From contig WPIO01000234.1 in assembly GCA_009760855.2 (NCBI GenBank), positions 60,001 through 124,000 of the forward strand: a stretch of 64,000 nucleotides of DNA, written 5' to 3'. Positions within the stretch are counted from its first letter, which is position 1, and the number at the start of each line of letters is the position of its first letter. The translations under genes and the position numbers were made by a program. The notes below the pieces were generated by a model. It was not told where the DNA came from. It was given only the letters and a program-made list of their open reading frames with translations, and made no database searches. Source of the stretch: Cristatella mucedo. Lineage: Eukaryota > Bryozoa > Phylactolaemata > Cristatellidae. Below, piece after piece: positions 21,735-33,452 of the stretch.

Positions 21735-21872
21735 TTTTCATGTATACAGCGCCCCAAGAGAACTTAATCTCTATTCAGGCGCTTCACTTATGCCTCAGGG
21801 CTCGAGCCCATGACCTCAGTCAGACCTTGGTCGGGCAAGCACCTTAACCGCTAGACCGAACCAACTCGGCGG
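21735..21872 (-). mobile_element. SINE-2 copy
   Basis: Reverse copy: tail AGCGCCCCAAGAGAACTTAA first, B-box-like GGCTCGAGCCC, and head ending GGTTAAGGTGCTTGCCC when read on minus. It is missing from the aligned position in block D (about 32,635), so inserted after that duplication. Confidence 0.8.
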
Positions 21873-22839
21873 TTAATGATTGTATCATTGCATGCACAAT
21901 TTTAGCACCCACGAGCACACCAAAGGCTACTTACATGGAAGGAGCAATAACTGAGAGGAACGCGGGATAGGTTTTTCACCTTTTTGTTAATTTCATCGAG
22001 TTAGGAGATTATTTGACGTCAGTTAGTTGTGAGTTGATGCTATTGCAGCACTAAACAGAAAGAAATGTCAGCAAAGGATTTAACGTCGTTAAGTGAACAG
22101 CCTAACGAACGGAGCTGAAAGAGCCGGCACGGTTAGCTGTTACTGATAGGAGCCGCGGCTTAGCAACTGCTGACCAAGCAAGCCACTCGTACGCCTATTC
22201 TTTTCGCATTAATCTGAAAAAAGAATTGACGCGAGTTTTATAAGGACACGGCGCAGCTGAAGTTTCCTTCACTCAAGGTTCACCTGCGGACTCGAGAGAC
22301 TCGTTGAAAAAAGGAGGAAAAGGGAGCGGCTGCGTGGCCTCGACCTTGCTGTAACCTTGGCATTCTTTTCAAAGGGCTGTCTGTCAAAACTTTGGCCCCT
22401 CTAGGAAAAATTCTTGGCATAGCCCAAAGCTTGACCGGTCCATTTTATGGCGTTTTATATATACGAAGCACAATGCGGAGTGACGTATAATGTATATATA
22501 ATATAAACAATATAATATTTTACATGACGTATAATTGTCCTATCGGCTCTATGCTATCAGACGACGAACATATAGTTCAAGATTAGCTCGGTCAGTTTTT
22601 GTATGCTCGACGCATTTGTACGCTGCATATGTCGCTCTATATCCCACAACGTTACATCCCGATTGGACGCTTTATCCCTGCTCTAAGTCTTTCTCCCTCC
22701 CGGCGACGGCTTCCAGCCTTCACTTTAATCCGCTATCCCAGTTGATCCTACAACTAAGTTCGAGATTCACGCCACGTTCGTCACTAACTGTATTGGCGAA
22801 ATGGCTGTTTCATCTAGCCGCGAAAATATTGAATAGTAA

Positions 22840-23170
22840 TATTTCCGTCTGGATGGAACTAGGAAGCAGACACGAGCTTTTGCCAACCACTGTGGTTAGT
22901 TGTCCCCAATCTTATACAGGAACCGATGATTATCTAGGCATTCTATATAAAACCGTTTACATGTGAATGTAGGAGGCATTCACCTACATAAAGCTTTTAA
23001 ACAACCAGCAGTCGTCAGAGAAGTCGTTGATTAAATTACGAAAATGTAATTACGCAGTACGAGCACTCGACTCGGCTTCCAATGAGCTACTGCCATTTAG
23101 AAGAGTAAAGTAATTTTTTCAGCAGTGTCTTCTGAGTTTCGCACGAGGAGTTTAATGGTCCCTCACTTAG
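22840..23170. repeat. Dispersed repeat, first of three copies
   Basis: About 320 bp beginning at GTCTGGATGGAACTAGGAAG and ending near CGCACGAGGAGTTTAATGGT recur at 28,808-29,130 and 34,764-35,090. In the first two a SINE-1 follows at once. The unit has no open frame and no recognised ends. Confidence 0.8.
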
Positions 23171-23179
23171 CATGTAGTT

Positions 23180-23345
23180 GCACGGTGATGGCACCTTAGG
23201 TAAGGTGGCTGCTTTCACAACCTTGGTCTCAAGGTCGTAGGTTTGATTCTTGCGGTGGGCCATACCTTATCGCCACTGCAAGTGGAGGTGATAGCCGTAA
23301 AGGCTATTACGTCGCTATCAAAAAAGAGGCAGTTTAATCAGCTAG
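23180..23345 (+). mobile_element. SINE-1 copy
   Basis: Sense tRNA-like head (GTGATGGCACC ... AAGGTCGTAGGTTTGATTCT as B-box), then ATAGCCGTAAAGGCTATT and the AGTTTAATCAGCTAGG tail. Confidence 0.8.
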
Positions 23346-23454
23346 GAGAAATTTGTCGTCATCCACAACTGAATTTCTGAAAGGCAGGCACTGAGTTTAT
23401 GAACCGTTGCCGCTGATCCTGATGCCGAACCGAGGAGCTTCACAGAAATATATA

Positions 23455-25300
23455 CCTATGTCCTTCTGTAAGTCCACAAAGTCACAGAGACTATGTGGGT
23501 GTTAGGCAGGGGAGTTTTGTATAGAGCACTCACAGCCAGAGCGGATTTTTGTACGCATTCGGTTGACAACAGAATGCGTCTCACGCAACAAAGAGAAAGT
23601 GGGCAGCATAGCAGAGTCAGGAGAGCAGCTGAAGTAGTGAGTAGCATAGAAATAGCAGCTCAGGACCGTTGAAAAGGATTTGCCATAGCCGGCAGTAGGA
23701 GAGTGGTTGTCGTTGCGTAAGAACTGTGGAAGCGAGTTCCACAGTATAGGACCTGCAGAGCTAAGGATTCTGTCACCAACGGTCTTTAAGCAGAGGAATG
23801 GAACAGCTAATTTTTGTCCACACCGGACCTGACGGCGCGAAGAGGCTGAACCGGTGTAGTACTTCAGCTAGGTACGAATGAGCCAAGCCGTGGATGGCCT
23901 TGTGGGTCAGCGTAAGAACTTTTCTCTGTATCTTTGCTCAAACGGCATCAATCCTAGCTCTTTCAGCTAAGGAGATACGTGCTCAAACCTGTGGGACTTG
24001 AAGACCAGCCTTACAGCCATATTCATAGTCAGCTGCAGTGGCATAATAGCTTTCTTTGGTAGCCCTGCCAAAAGGGAATTACAATAATCAAGCTAAGACA
24101 GAACTAGAGAGCTAGTTAATTTTTTTACAAGCCACTGTGGGAGACAGCTCCTAATCTTGGAAAGGGATCGGATGTGATGGCTAGCTGTAGAAGATGGCTA
24201 GCTGTAGAGGCAGTCTTCTGAATGAAGCTTCTGAAATTGAGGCAGCTGTCAAACACGACACCTAAATTTTGAGCAAGTAGTGATGGCCGCACAATAGCGT
24301 CGCCTATTAGAATGGCAAAGCCTTTTAATCCAGCCACACGCTTAGGGTGTCCTATGAGAAGCAGTTCGCTTTTATCGTCATTTAATTTCAGGAAGTTTTC
24401 CGACATCCAGGATCGAATATCGGCAAGGCAGGCATTCAGTTTCTCAGTTACTGCAGCAGATTCCGACGGTTTAAATGACAAATACAACTGAGTATCGTCA
24501 GCATAGAAGTGATATCCTATTCCATGGGCCTTAATCACTTTTCCCAGAGGTTGCGTATAAATGGAGAACAGCAAGGGACCAAGTACAGACCCTTGAGGGA
24601 CTCCACAGGTGACCCTTCTCATGTCTGAGACCTGACCCCCACACGACACGGATTGAACACGATCAGACAAGTAGGATTTAAATCACGCCAGTGCTTCGTC
24701 TGCCAGACCGATCGTTGTTCTCAATCGTTCAAGCAGAACTTCGTGATCAATAGTGTCGAAGGCAGCAGACAGATCTAGCAGAGCTAGGGCAGTGACATTC
24801 CCGTCGTCGTTGCCGCGTAGAACGTCATTGTTAACACGGAGGAGAGCAGTTTCAGTAGAGTGCTGCCTCTTGAAACCTGATTGAAATTTTTCTGACATTC
24901 CACTATTTTCAATATGTTCAACTAGCTGCTTAGCAATAATTTTTTCAAGAATCTTTGATAAGAACGAAAGAAGGGAAACTGGGCGATAGTTTGCTAGGAC
25001 CTCTGTGTCTAATCCAGGCTTTTTAAGAATACGTCTAACGATTGCCGATGTAAAGGACTTGGGGACGCCCCCTCTTCCCAAAGAAGCATTACAAATTTTG
25101 GTTATGGCATGGCTAAGTTGGTCTGCTAGTGGAGACCACAGAGATGAAGATATGGGGTCTTCAGGAGACGAGCACTTTAAAAGGAAGCCTTTAAAATTGA
25201 CTAGATCTGCATCAGACCCCGATTTATTGAAACGGCGTTCTAGCCTGAGCTTAACCCGGCTCATCTTAAGGATTTTTTTTGTAAATTTAAAGGAATCTCC
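23455..25300 (-). mobile_element. LINE-2 family copy with RT
   Basis: Minus-strand, 5'-truncated element of a second L2-like family. Two long frames (25,357-24,683 and 24,670-24,125) cover the RT fingers and palm (NYRPVSLLSFLSKILEK, LLDLSAAFDTIDHEVLLERL), [13 protein letters not shown] and the active site [14 protein letters not shown] frameshift or stop separates them at about 24,675. The C-terminal part to 23,460 is badly decayed. Against LINE-1 it shares the fold and motifs but has clearly different sequence and a different 3' end (TCCGTCAGTAACTCCACAAA-type). Confidence 0.85.
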
Positions 25301-25309
25301 ATGACTAGA

Positions 25310-25402
25310 ACACGGAAAATGCCTTTTTGAGCCGAGCGAAGCTACAGTGGATAACACGTTGTTGGTTAATTGCAGTTGAATACAGTGGATTGATATGTCG
25401 GG

Positions 25403-25488
<86 letters not shown>

Positions 25489-25580
25489 CGTTGCTACGGA
25501 GCCTAGCGGCAGTGGCAATCGGCGGCCGTCTCCAATGATTGCCTCAGGCACTGAGTCGGCCGACGGCTTACCTACCGCTC
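25310..25580. repeat. Repeat matching both flanks of the Polinton (empty-site paralogue)
   Basis: 25,318-25,405 matches the DNA just left of the Polinton (47,470-47,556; CCTTTTTGAGCCGAGC, GCAGTTGAATACAGTGGATT). A (CT)n tract follows, then 25,487-25,580 matches the DNA just right of it (63,914-64,000; CGGCGTTGCTACG, GAGTCGGCCGACGGCTTACC). This repeat family existed before the Polinton inserted into another copy of it. Confidence 0.85.
25406..25486. repeat. (CT)n microsatellite
   Basis: Pure CT dinucleotides for 80 bp at the position equivalent to the Polinton insertion point. Confidence 0.95.
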
Positions 25581-25617
25581 TGAGCTGTATGCTCTTAGTT
25601 ATGCTCTGTGCTGTACA

Positions 25618-25686
<69 letters not shown>
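25618..25686. repeat. (CT)n microsatellite
   Basis: Second CT array about 130 bp downstream of the first. Confidence 0.95.
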
Positions 25687-25688
<2 letters not shown>

Positions 25689-25984
25689 CCCCGCTCAGCT
25701 GCAGACTTAGCACGGGCCAGGTTTGCCGCCGGGTTTTCCAATTCGCCAATGGCCGCTAGGTAGGCCAGCGAAACCAACGACTAGGGGACAGCTCCATCGG
25801 CCAAGGTGACGCCTTAGCACCGAGTATCGCTGTTATTCGTGGGACACGTACTTCTGTACCATTGAAGAACGAAAACCATGATTAATGATTTGCTTAACTC
25901 GCGGACATGTGCCAGTTCTTGTCTCACGTCTCCCTTCAAGTCAGGCCTCACGGGCCGAGTCCGCCGGTAATCCACTTCTCTCCG

Positions 25985-26235
25985 AGCTGTACGCTCTCCA
26001 CTTCGCTGTGCGCTATCAACTCTCCAATCGGCTCCGTACAATACGCTATACACTCGGCTCAGTGCTTTACGCTCTCCGCCCGCTCTGCACTGTACGCTCT
26101 CCGGTCCGCTCTTCACAGTACACTCTCCGCTTCGCTCTTTACTGTACGCTCTCAGCTCAGCTCTTCACAGTACACTCTCCACTCCGCTCTTTACTGTACG
26201 CTCTCAGCTCAGCTCTGAGCAGTACGCTCTCCCTT
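25985..26235. repeat. GC-rich degenerate minisatellite
   Basis: Repeated blocks based on CTGTACGCTCTC and CACAGTACACTCTCC, in a nested higher order of roughly 30 and 60 bp. The last units are the most alike. Open frames across it are compositional. Confidence 0.75.
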
Positions 26236-26850
26236 CGCTCGGCTGCACATTAGGCGCGGGCCAGGTTTGCCGCTGTTAACCAATGCGCCAGGGGCAAGTC
26301 GCACGGCCAAGGCGACGCCTCAGCACTAGCGTTGATCCACCGCGAGCAATGCACTGCTTGATCGGGAGCTTTTTTCCGAGGCGGCATAGAGGCGAGGTGA
26401 ATGAAACTTCTACAGGCAGGTTGTCAAAACAAGTGTGCGGCTGCCTTTCTTTTCTTTTACCGCGATCGGCCGAGCCAGCTCTCCGTGGGCCGCAAGCAGA
26501 GAGCATAGCCGCTGCGAACGCTCGTTCGAAAGGATTGGCACGAAATCACGTGCAGCGTGGACACACCCCTTCCACCCTCGCGTCGAACGATCGGCCGCGG
26601 GTGATGACGACTCCGTGAAGCGACAGTGCTCAGTCCGGGCGAGCGGCTCTCACGCGCATAGCCGCTCTTTTGGCCATCGCGGCCACCTCGATCACCCAGC
26701 GTGCGGTTTGGCGCCAAGGACGACTCATCGCCGCTACTCACAACTAAGCTAGATAAACTGGCCGGCTTGCGAGCTGCGACTAGTATGCTCTCTCCTTTAA
26801 GTCGCATAATGCTTTAATAACTATTTTTTAACTCTCCTTTTAAAACGAAA
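26236..26850. other. CpG-rich unique DNA, no gene assigned
   Basis: GC-rich with overlapping short open frames on both strands, which is expected from the composition. No domain is recognised. Confidence 0.4.
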
Positions 26851-26972
26851 AAATATGTTGGGATTCGGCTGCTTTGTAAAAGGTGTTTATCAAGGTTTTA
26901 TACTCAAAGTAAATTAATTGAGCATATTTCAGATTGGAAGTCAAAACATTGCGGAAAGACAAGAATTAAACT
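26851..26972 (+). pseudogene. Second relic of the Polinton polymerase N-terminus
   Basis: About 120 bp are closely similar to 17,296-17,420 (shared AAAAAATATGTTGGGATTCG and GCAAGAATTAAA). They cover the Cys/His cluster region of the protein-primed polymerase, with frameshifts. Similarity ends exactly where the palindrome at 26,973 begins. Confidence 0.6.
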
Positions 26973-27023
26973 TAGTTTGCCAATTGCTGCTGTGAGTCAC
27001 TCACAGCAGCAATTGGCAAACTA
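26973..27023. repeat. 51-bp palindrome (25-bp perfect arms, 1-nt centre)
   Basis: The arm TAGTTTGCCAATTGCTGCTG plus TGAGT at 26,973-26,997 is perfectly complementary to 26,999-27,023, with a single C between. It can extrude as a cruciform or hairpin. It directly adjoins the polymerase relic. Confidence 0.95.
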
Positions 27024-28394
27024 GCAAGTGTGAGCCGAGGCGCATAGCCAAATTGCAGCCGTCGTAGCCCATGACTAAGAAACCGAACCAAACACCTAGA
27101 CCTTTGACAAAAAAATCAGGTTGGTTAAGCAACCTGCAATTAACTGACTAGTATGGGACAATCTCAGGCTTAAGGAGCGTTACAAAATACGAAGCCCAAT
27201 ACAACGATTCGCACAGTCCTACCACTAATACTACTGCTACGGCCGCTAATATTAATAATAATATTATCGTCGTCCGAACAGGTTGCTTCTGTACCCTAAT
27301 GTAGGCTAAGCCACTGACATTTTAAATGCTGGGCTGGGCGTCGTAATTCCCTAAGAAAATTGTATTTTCCTAAAAGAATTACCGACTTTGCATTGCGTTT
27401 ATTTTATTTCAAAAGACGTACTAGGGTTTATCTTCAGCGGACGTGTAATTTTTAATAAACAAATATCTAAGATTTTAAGTTATGCACCTACAAACATCTT
27501 CACCTATTCATATACAACAATCGATACTTATTCAAATACAGTCACGTCATCTTCTTCTGAAACATCATAACAAATCTCCTACTCAAATTCTGGCCCAAAT
27601 CTTTTGCGATTCATTTCCTGTAGATCTATTGGACCCAGTCTCTAACTTCCAGAGCTGAAGCTGCGATTGAACGAGCAATTCTCGTCCAAGGAGCCGAGAG
27701 CCAAGCTCTTCGAGCATTGGCAACACAGCTGTCAGTTATTTTATTTCTTGCATTCTCTGCCCAAGTCACGCCCTCTTGCTGGTAAGCTTTAGCTTAAGTT
27801 TACCTGCTTATTTTTCTTCATTCTAATGCAATAATTTCCACGTGCAAATGGGCGTTGAATGACTTGCTTATTGTACTCCCCATTAATTGGGATTCTTTTT
27901 GGGGTGGCATCTGCATTACGAGGACCTGACAAATCAGGCTAGATCGTATCCTCCGCTTAGGCACAGTTTTTTGTGAGGAAATACGTAAAATCTCCCAAAG
28001 AGGCAAACTTCACAGTGGAACATCACATCGTTAAACTTCAAAAAACCAAGCACAAGTAGCAAAGGTATTCATCGCAGACGCGTGACGTATATTTGCATAG
28101 TTTGCACGTCCAAGCCCAGCTAACCAGTCTTGAAAGGAGCTGCCGACACAGAGGAATTTTTCAATGACGGCAATGAAAAACACCAATACGTTGATTACTA
28201 GTCCTTAAGATGTAGCTGTAGATTTCCCACGAAAAGAATGCGGACCAGATGACCTAATTAGTGCGAAGTGAAGTGCCACTCGCAGACCGTTACTGGAGAC
28301 GACCTTTGCACTGTCTAAATAATATTTTATTACGATCAGATATCTAAATCCAAGTGATTATAACTCGGAGGAGCCAGTTAATAATGTCTAGTTC
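27024..28394. other. No gene seen
   Basis: AT-rich to neutral DNA with short open frames only. I see no transposon ends or RNA gene. Confidence 0.4.
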
Positions 28395-28790
28395 TGTCAT
28401 GATAAAGCCTCCAGGTCTAACCTTCCTGCACTGGCTTCCGATCAAGCAGCGTTTTAAGGTTTTTTCATTCACCGTCTCTGTACATTCGCTCTCATTTGAA
28501 CATTCTACCTACAAGTGCAGGCCTACCTATCTGAACTACTTCCTAATCGTGCTGAGCATTGTACTTAGAAATATTCTGACTCATGCCGTTTAGCTGTGCC
28601 CTTAAACAATCTCAAATCCTTTGGAAACTGTGCCTTCTCAAGTTCATATGACCCCAGAGCCTTGCATGCGCTCCAAACTCCACACTTTCTAACCTCTTAA
28701 CTGACGTCACTCAACTTTACAGACTTGATCACATTTAAAACAGCTGCTATAAACTCACCTGCTACTCAGAGTATTTGCTGGATCCGTGTG
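28395..28790 (+). mobile_element. Decayed LINE-1 3' part
   Basis: The CTGCACTGGCTTCCGATCAA region (LHWLPIKQR) and later AATCCTTTGGAAACTGTGCC are recognisable. Frames are lost and the 3' hairpin is missing. Confidence 0.65.
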
Positions 28791-28804
28791 AGTTTTCCCT
28801 CAGG

Positions 28805-29385
28805 AGTCTGGATGGAACTAGGAAGCCAATACGAGCTTTTGCCAACCACAGCGATTAGTTGTCCCCATTCTTATACAGGCACCGATGACTATCTAGGCAT
28901 TCATCTATATAAAACCTTTTGCATGCGAATGTAGGAGGCATTCATCTACATAAAGCTTTGAAACAACCAGCAGTCTTCAGAGAAGTCGTCGATTAAATTA
29001 AAAAAATTAAATTACGAAGTACGAGCACTCGACTCTGCTAACAATGAGCTACTGCGACTTGAAAGAGTAAAGTAATTTTTTCAGCAGTGTCTTCAGAGTT
29101 TCGCACGAGGAGTTTAATAGTCCTTCACTTAGAACATAGTGGCACGGTGATGGCACACTACGTAAGATGGCTGCTTTCACGACCTTGGCTCCAAGGTCGT
29201 GGGTTCGATTCCTGTGGTTGGCCATCCTTAATTGAAACTGCAAGCGGAGGTTATAGCCGTAAAGGCTATTCTGGCGCTATCCAAAAAGAGGCTATTTAAT
29301 CAGCTAGGATTTATTTTTATTTGCATTTAAAGAAATTCGTCGTCATCCACGGCTGAATTTCTGCAAGGCAAGCGCTGAGGCCCAT
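28805..29385. repeat. Dispersed repeat, second copy, with SINE-1
   Basis: 28,808-29,130 matches 22,840-23,170. The SINE-1 at 29,142-29,315 follows with its B-box GTGGGTTCGATTCC intact. The shared order with 22,840-23,345 means the SINE was present before this piece was copied. Confidence 0.8.
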
Positions 29386-30452
29386 GGAATAGGATATCAC
29401 TTCTATGCTGACGATACTCAGTTGTATTTGTCATTTAAACCGTCGGAATCTGCTGCAGCAACTGAGAAACTGAATGCTTGCCTTGCCGATATTCGATCCT
29501 GGATGTCGGAAAAGTTCCTGAAATTAAATGACGATAAAACTGAACTGATTCTCATAGGACACCCTAAGCGTGTGGCTGGATTAAAAGGCTTTGCTCTTCT
29601 AATAGGTGATGCTATTGTGCGACCTTCACCACGTGCTCGTAATCTAGGTGTCGTGCTCGACAGCTGCCTCAATTTCAAAAGCTTCATTCAGAAGACTGCC
29701 TCTACAGCTAGCCATCACATCCGATCCCTATCCAAGATTAGAAGCTGTCTCCCACAGTGGCTTGTAAAAACTTTAACTAGCTCTTTAGTTCTGGCTCGGC
29801 TTGATTATTGTAATTCCCTTTTGGCTGGGCTACCAAAGAAAGCTATTATGCCACTACAGCGGACTATGAATATGGCTGCAAGGCTGGTCTTCAAGTCCCA
29901 GCGGTTTGAGCACGTGTCTCCTTTGCTGAAAGAGCTGGAATGGTTGCCGGTTGAGCAAAGGATACAGAGCAAAGTTCTTACGCTGACCCACAAGGCCCGC
30001 CACGGCTTGGCTCCTTCATATCTAGCTGAACTGCTGCATCAGTTTCAGCCTGTTCGAGCCCTCAGGTCCTGTGTGGACAATAAATTAGCTGTCCCATTCC
30101 TCCGCTTAAAGACAGTTGGCGACAGAAGCTTTAGCTCTGTAGGTCCTAGACTGTGGAACTCGCTTCCACAATTCTTACGCAACGACATCTACTCTCCAAC
30201 TGCCGACTATGGCACATCTTTTTCAGGGGTCCTGAACTGCTACTTCTATGCTACTCACTACCTCAACTGCTCTCCTAACTCTGCTATGCTTCCCACTTTC
30301 TCTTTGTTGCGTGAGACGAAGTCTGTTGGCTACCGAATGCGTACCGAAAGTCGCTCAGGCTGTGAGTGCGCTATACAAAACTCTCCTGCGTAACAACCAC
30401 ATGGTCTTTATGACTTTGTGGAGTTGCTGACGGAGATACATTACATTACATT
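29380..30452 (+). mobile_element. LINE-2 family copy, C-terminal RT open
   Basis: Sense, 5'-truncated. A 323-codon frame (29,422-30,393) starts just after the YADDTQL active site and runs through NLGVVLDSCLNF, SRLDYCNSLLAGLP-like and LEWLPVEQRIQSKVLTL to the end of the protein. The 3' end is ACGGAGATACATTACATTAC, an ATTAC-type tail. This is the best-preserved LINE-2 C-terminus here. Confidence 0.9.
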
Positions 30453-30508
30453 TATGAACCAACGCCACTGATCCTGAAGCCCAGCCGAGGAGCTTCACAG
30501 AAATATAT

Positions 30509-31000
30509 ATGTATCTCCGTCAGTAACTCCACAAAGTCATAAAGACTATGCGAGTGTTACGCTGGAGAGTTTTGTATAGCGCACTCACAGCCTGAGCGAC
30601 TTTCGGTACGCATTCGGTAGCCAACAGACTTCGTCTCACGCAACAAAGAGAAAGTGGGAAGCATAGCAGAGTCAGGACAGCAGTTGAGGTAGTGAGTAGC
30701 ATGGAAGTAGTAGCTTAGTACCACTGACAAGGATGAGCCATAGTCAGCAGCAGGAGCGTAGTTGTCGTTCCGTAAGAACTGTGAAAGCGAGTTCCACAAT
30801 CTTCAACCTGCAGAGCTATAGCTTCTATCGCCAACGGTCTTTAAGCGGAGAAATGGAACGGCTAATTTATTGTCCACACAGAACCGGAGGGCACGAAGAG
30901 GCTGAAACTAGTGCTGCAGTTCAGCTAGGTTCGAAGGAGCCAAGCCGTGGTCGGCCTAGTGGTTTAGGGTAAAAACTTTGCTCTCTACCCGTTGCTCATA
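30509..31000 (-). mobile_element. LINE-2 family 3' end
   Basis: Reverse copy almost back-to-back with the one ending at 30,452, so the two tails face each other across about 55 bp. Frames at 30,557-30,799 retain the C-terminus. Confidence 0.85.
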
Positions 31001-31294
31001 CGGCAGCCATCCTAGCTCTTGCTCTTGTATGAATTTTCCTTCAGGTGCTAACGCTTAATGATGTTGTGCCGTTTAGTTAGTCAATAATTTACTCGCTCCC
31101 TTTTGAGGTTATGTAAAGTACTGTAGTAAATAGATTTAGCTCTCTTAAAGTGTTCCATTCAAATGTTTCATACGTGTTCTTATTTTTATCAGAGCCAAGT
31201 CGCAGCATCAAAAGCCTTCCGGTTTATTTCTATAACATTCTGAAGGCACTTCGAGCCTCAATGACTTCACATTCGAATTAGCATTATTAAATAA

Positions 31295-32935
31295 TAATGA
31301 TTACACCACTTCTCTCCGACCTACATTGGCTGTCAGTCAAGCAACGGATCGACTTCAAGATGCTGTCGCTCACTTTTAGGTCCCTTCATTCTTTGGCTCC
31401 AGCCTATCTATCAGATCTGCTTCGCTCACCAGGCATTTCAGAAGCTATATGTTTACCTATACCTCGAGCAAGCCTCAAATCCCTTGGAGAACATGCATTT
31501 AGTTCTTACGCTCCCAAAGTCTGGAACTCACTCACGACTTGCGTTACGACATCCACTGACTTGACGACATTTAAAAAGAAATTATAAACGCACCTACTTA
31601 TGAAAGCATTTGGTGGTCCCTGTCGTTCGTTTTTTATGTGCTTATGCATGCTGACACTGTGCGTACTGCCACTAACCAAACTTGCGTGCTGACCCTGTGC
31701 ATTTCATCTCTAACCATGTAATTTTCTGTCGTTTATCAAAAATGACACCACTCACCATTCCATCCTGTTTCCTTTGCAGCAAATGTAAAGCACCAAGAAA
31801 GAGATCGAGTTTTCTGAGGGTTCATAATCAAGTGTATTATTATTATCCTCATATTAATAATGATATAAAATAATTATATATTTAGTAACTATTATTTTAA
31901 AGTAAATAATATTTATACTATTATTACTATATACTAGTATTAAGTTGATTAGACCTCAATAATTCGTCGTAAAATCCGAAAGCCAATTGCAAAATCCTAA
32001 TGCATCAGCACACTACGATAATCCGCCTTGTTAAATGACAATAGAACTTACAAAACTGTGTTACCAATGTTTGCCTTTGCTAGAGGGCCTGCGTAGCAGT
32101 TGATTTGCAGTGGAGAGTGTTTTGTGTGAAAGCTTTGACAACAGAAGAGACAGTCGTTGGGCAGCACCCAAGCTTAGAGGCTGATTTAACTAAACTTTAT
32201 TGATGAAACTACTGACTCGATTGCTGCCAAAAGAATATCAGCTCCCTGAGGTGATATGCAATCTCGAACGCAACTGGCGTGGGAGATTAAAAAAAACGCT
32301 AGCTGATTTAGCAGCCTCTTTTGTATAGCGACAGAAGAGCCTTTATGGCTATCGACACCACTTGCAGTGGCGATAAAGGATCTCCCACTGCAAGATTCGA
32401 GCCCACGACCTCGGGGACGAGGTCGTGAAAAGCAACCACCTTACCTAGTGAGCCATTACGGCTCACTCAAACTGGTGCGGGTGATTTATTAAGCTCGATT
32501 AAATCCGTGTAAAAATATTTATTATTATACTATGCATTATGCTGTTAGTAAAAATCTACATTGCTCTCAAAGAGAACTACATATTTTTATCACTCGCCCT
32601 TTACATATTCTGGAAAGGAAGCATATCAACTGGTTAATGATTTCATCGTTGCATGCACAATTTCAGCACCCACGAACGCACAAACGGCTACTCGTGCGGA
32701 AGGAGCAATAACTGAGAGGAACGCGGGATGGGTTTTTCGCCTTTTTTAATTTAATCGTGTTAGGAGATTATTTGACGTCAGTCAGTAGTGAGATGTATGC
32801 TATTGCAGCACTAAACTGAAAAAAATGTCGGAAATGGGCTTAACGACGTTACGTAAACAGCCTATCGAACGGAGCTGAAAGAGCCGGTATCGTTAGCTGT
32901 TACTGATAGGAGCCACGGCTTAGCAACAGACGATC
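31295..32935. repeat. Second duplicated block, copy D
   Basis: Matches block C (20,585-22,180). It starts with a LINE-1 3' end (31,295-31,850). The copy resumes at 33,230-33,430 and 34,680-35,150 after later insertions and directly precedes segmental duplication copy B. No gene. Confidence 0.75.
32292..32465 (-). mobile_element. SINE-1 copy in block D
   Basis: Reverse orientation, with GCTAGCTGATTTAGCAGCCT at the tail and B-box-like GATTCGAGCCCACGACCTCG. It is absent from the aligned site in block C (about 21,540), so inserted after the C/D duplication. Confidence 0.8.
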
Positions 32936-33067
32936 AAGCAATGTATGTATGTATGTATCTCCGTCAGTAACTCCACAAAGTTATAAAAAACTCTCCTGCG
33001 TAACACCCACATGGTCTTTATGACTTTGTGGAGTTACTGGATCTGGAGTGCCGTGTGAAGCGGATGG

Positions 33068-33178
33068 ACGTGTGATGGTGAGTGACGTATGATGTGGAGT
33101 GACGTAGGATGGGGAGTGACGTAGGATGGGGAGTGACGTATGATGTGGAGTGACGTAGGATGGGGAGTGACGCATGAC
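33068..33178. repeat. 17-bp minisatellite, about 6 copies
   Basis: Units of GTGACGTAGGATGGGGA or GTGACGTATGATGTGGA. Each carries TGACGTA, resembling a CREB/ATF half-palindrome. The regulatory meaning is speculative. Confidence 0.85.
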
Positions 33179-33452
33179 ACAGCTGCGGCCACGACAAAAG
33201 AGCTTTCTTCATTTTTCTTCTGCAATAACAAACACGCCCGCCCTCGTCCTACGTTCTCTCATTGATTGTTTGCTGCCAGACGACGAACTATAGTTCAAGA
33301 TAAGCTCGGACAGTTTTTTGTATGCTCGCTGCATATGTACGCTGAATATGTCGCTCTATATACACCAATGTAACATCCCGATTGGATGCTTTGTTCCCGC
33401 TCTAATTATTTCACGCCTCCCGGCTACCGCATCAAGCCTTTACTTATGTAGT

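Larger units (their letters stand above)
20585..23440. repeat. Second duplicated block, copy C
   Basis: Colinear with 31,295-35,150. It starts in a LINE-1 3' end (20,585-21,100), runs through shared unique DNA (21,230/31,975 ...GCCAATT; 21,480/32,225 CTCCCTGAGGTGATATGCAA) and continues with 22,545/33,275. I see no gene in it. Its function is unknown. Confidence 0.75.

Noticed and set aside
22535-22966. 143-codon frame as a gene
   Set aside because: It overlaps the dispersed repeat and block C. The related sequences at 28,808, 33,275 and 34,764 do not keep the frame.
25366-25749. RERERE and SLSLSL reading frames around CT arrays (also 12,562, 63,673 and 63,711)
   Set aside because: Translations of dinucleotide repeats.
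27388-28006. Short frames near 27.4 and 27.9 kb
   Set aside because: About 60 codons each, with no domain, splice context or duplicate to test conservation.
29142-29315. Functional tRNA gene
   Set aside because: B-box-like GTGGGTTCGATTCC is present, but the cloverleaf is incomplete and the segment is one of several dispersed copies with a common non-tRNA tail, so it is a SINE.
33018-33231. Ser/His/Thr/Pro-rich minus-strand frames
   Set aside because: They follow the 17-bp minisatellite.
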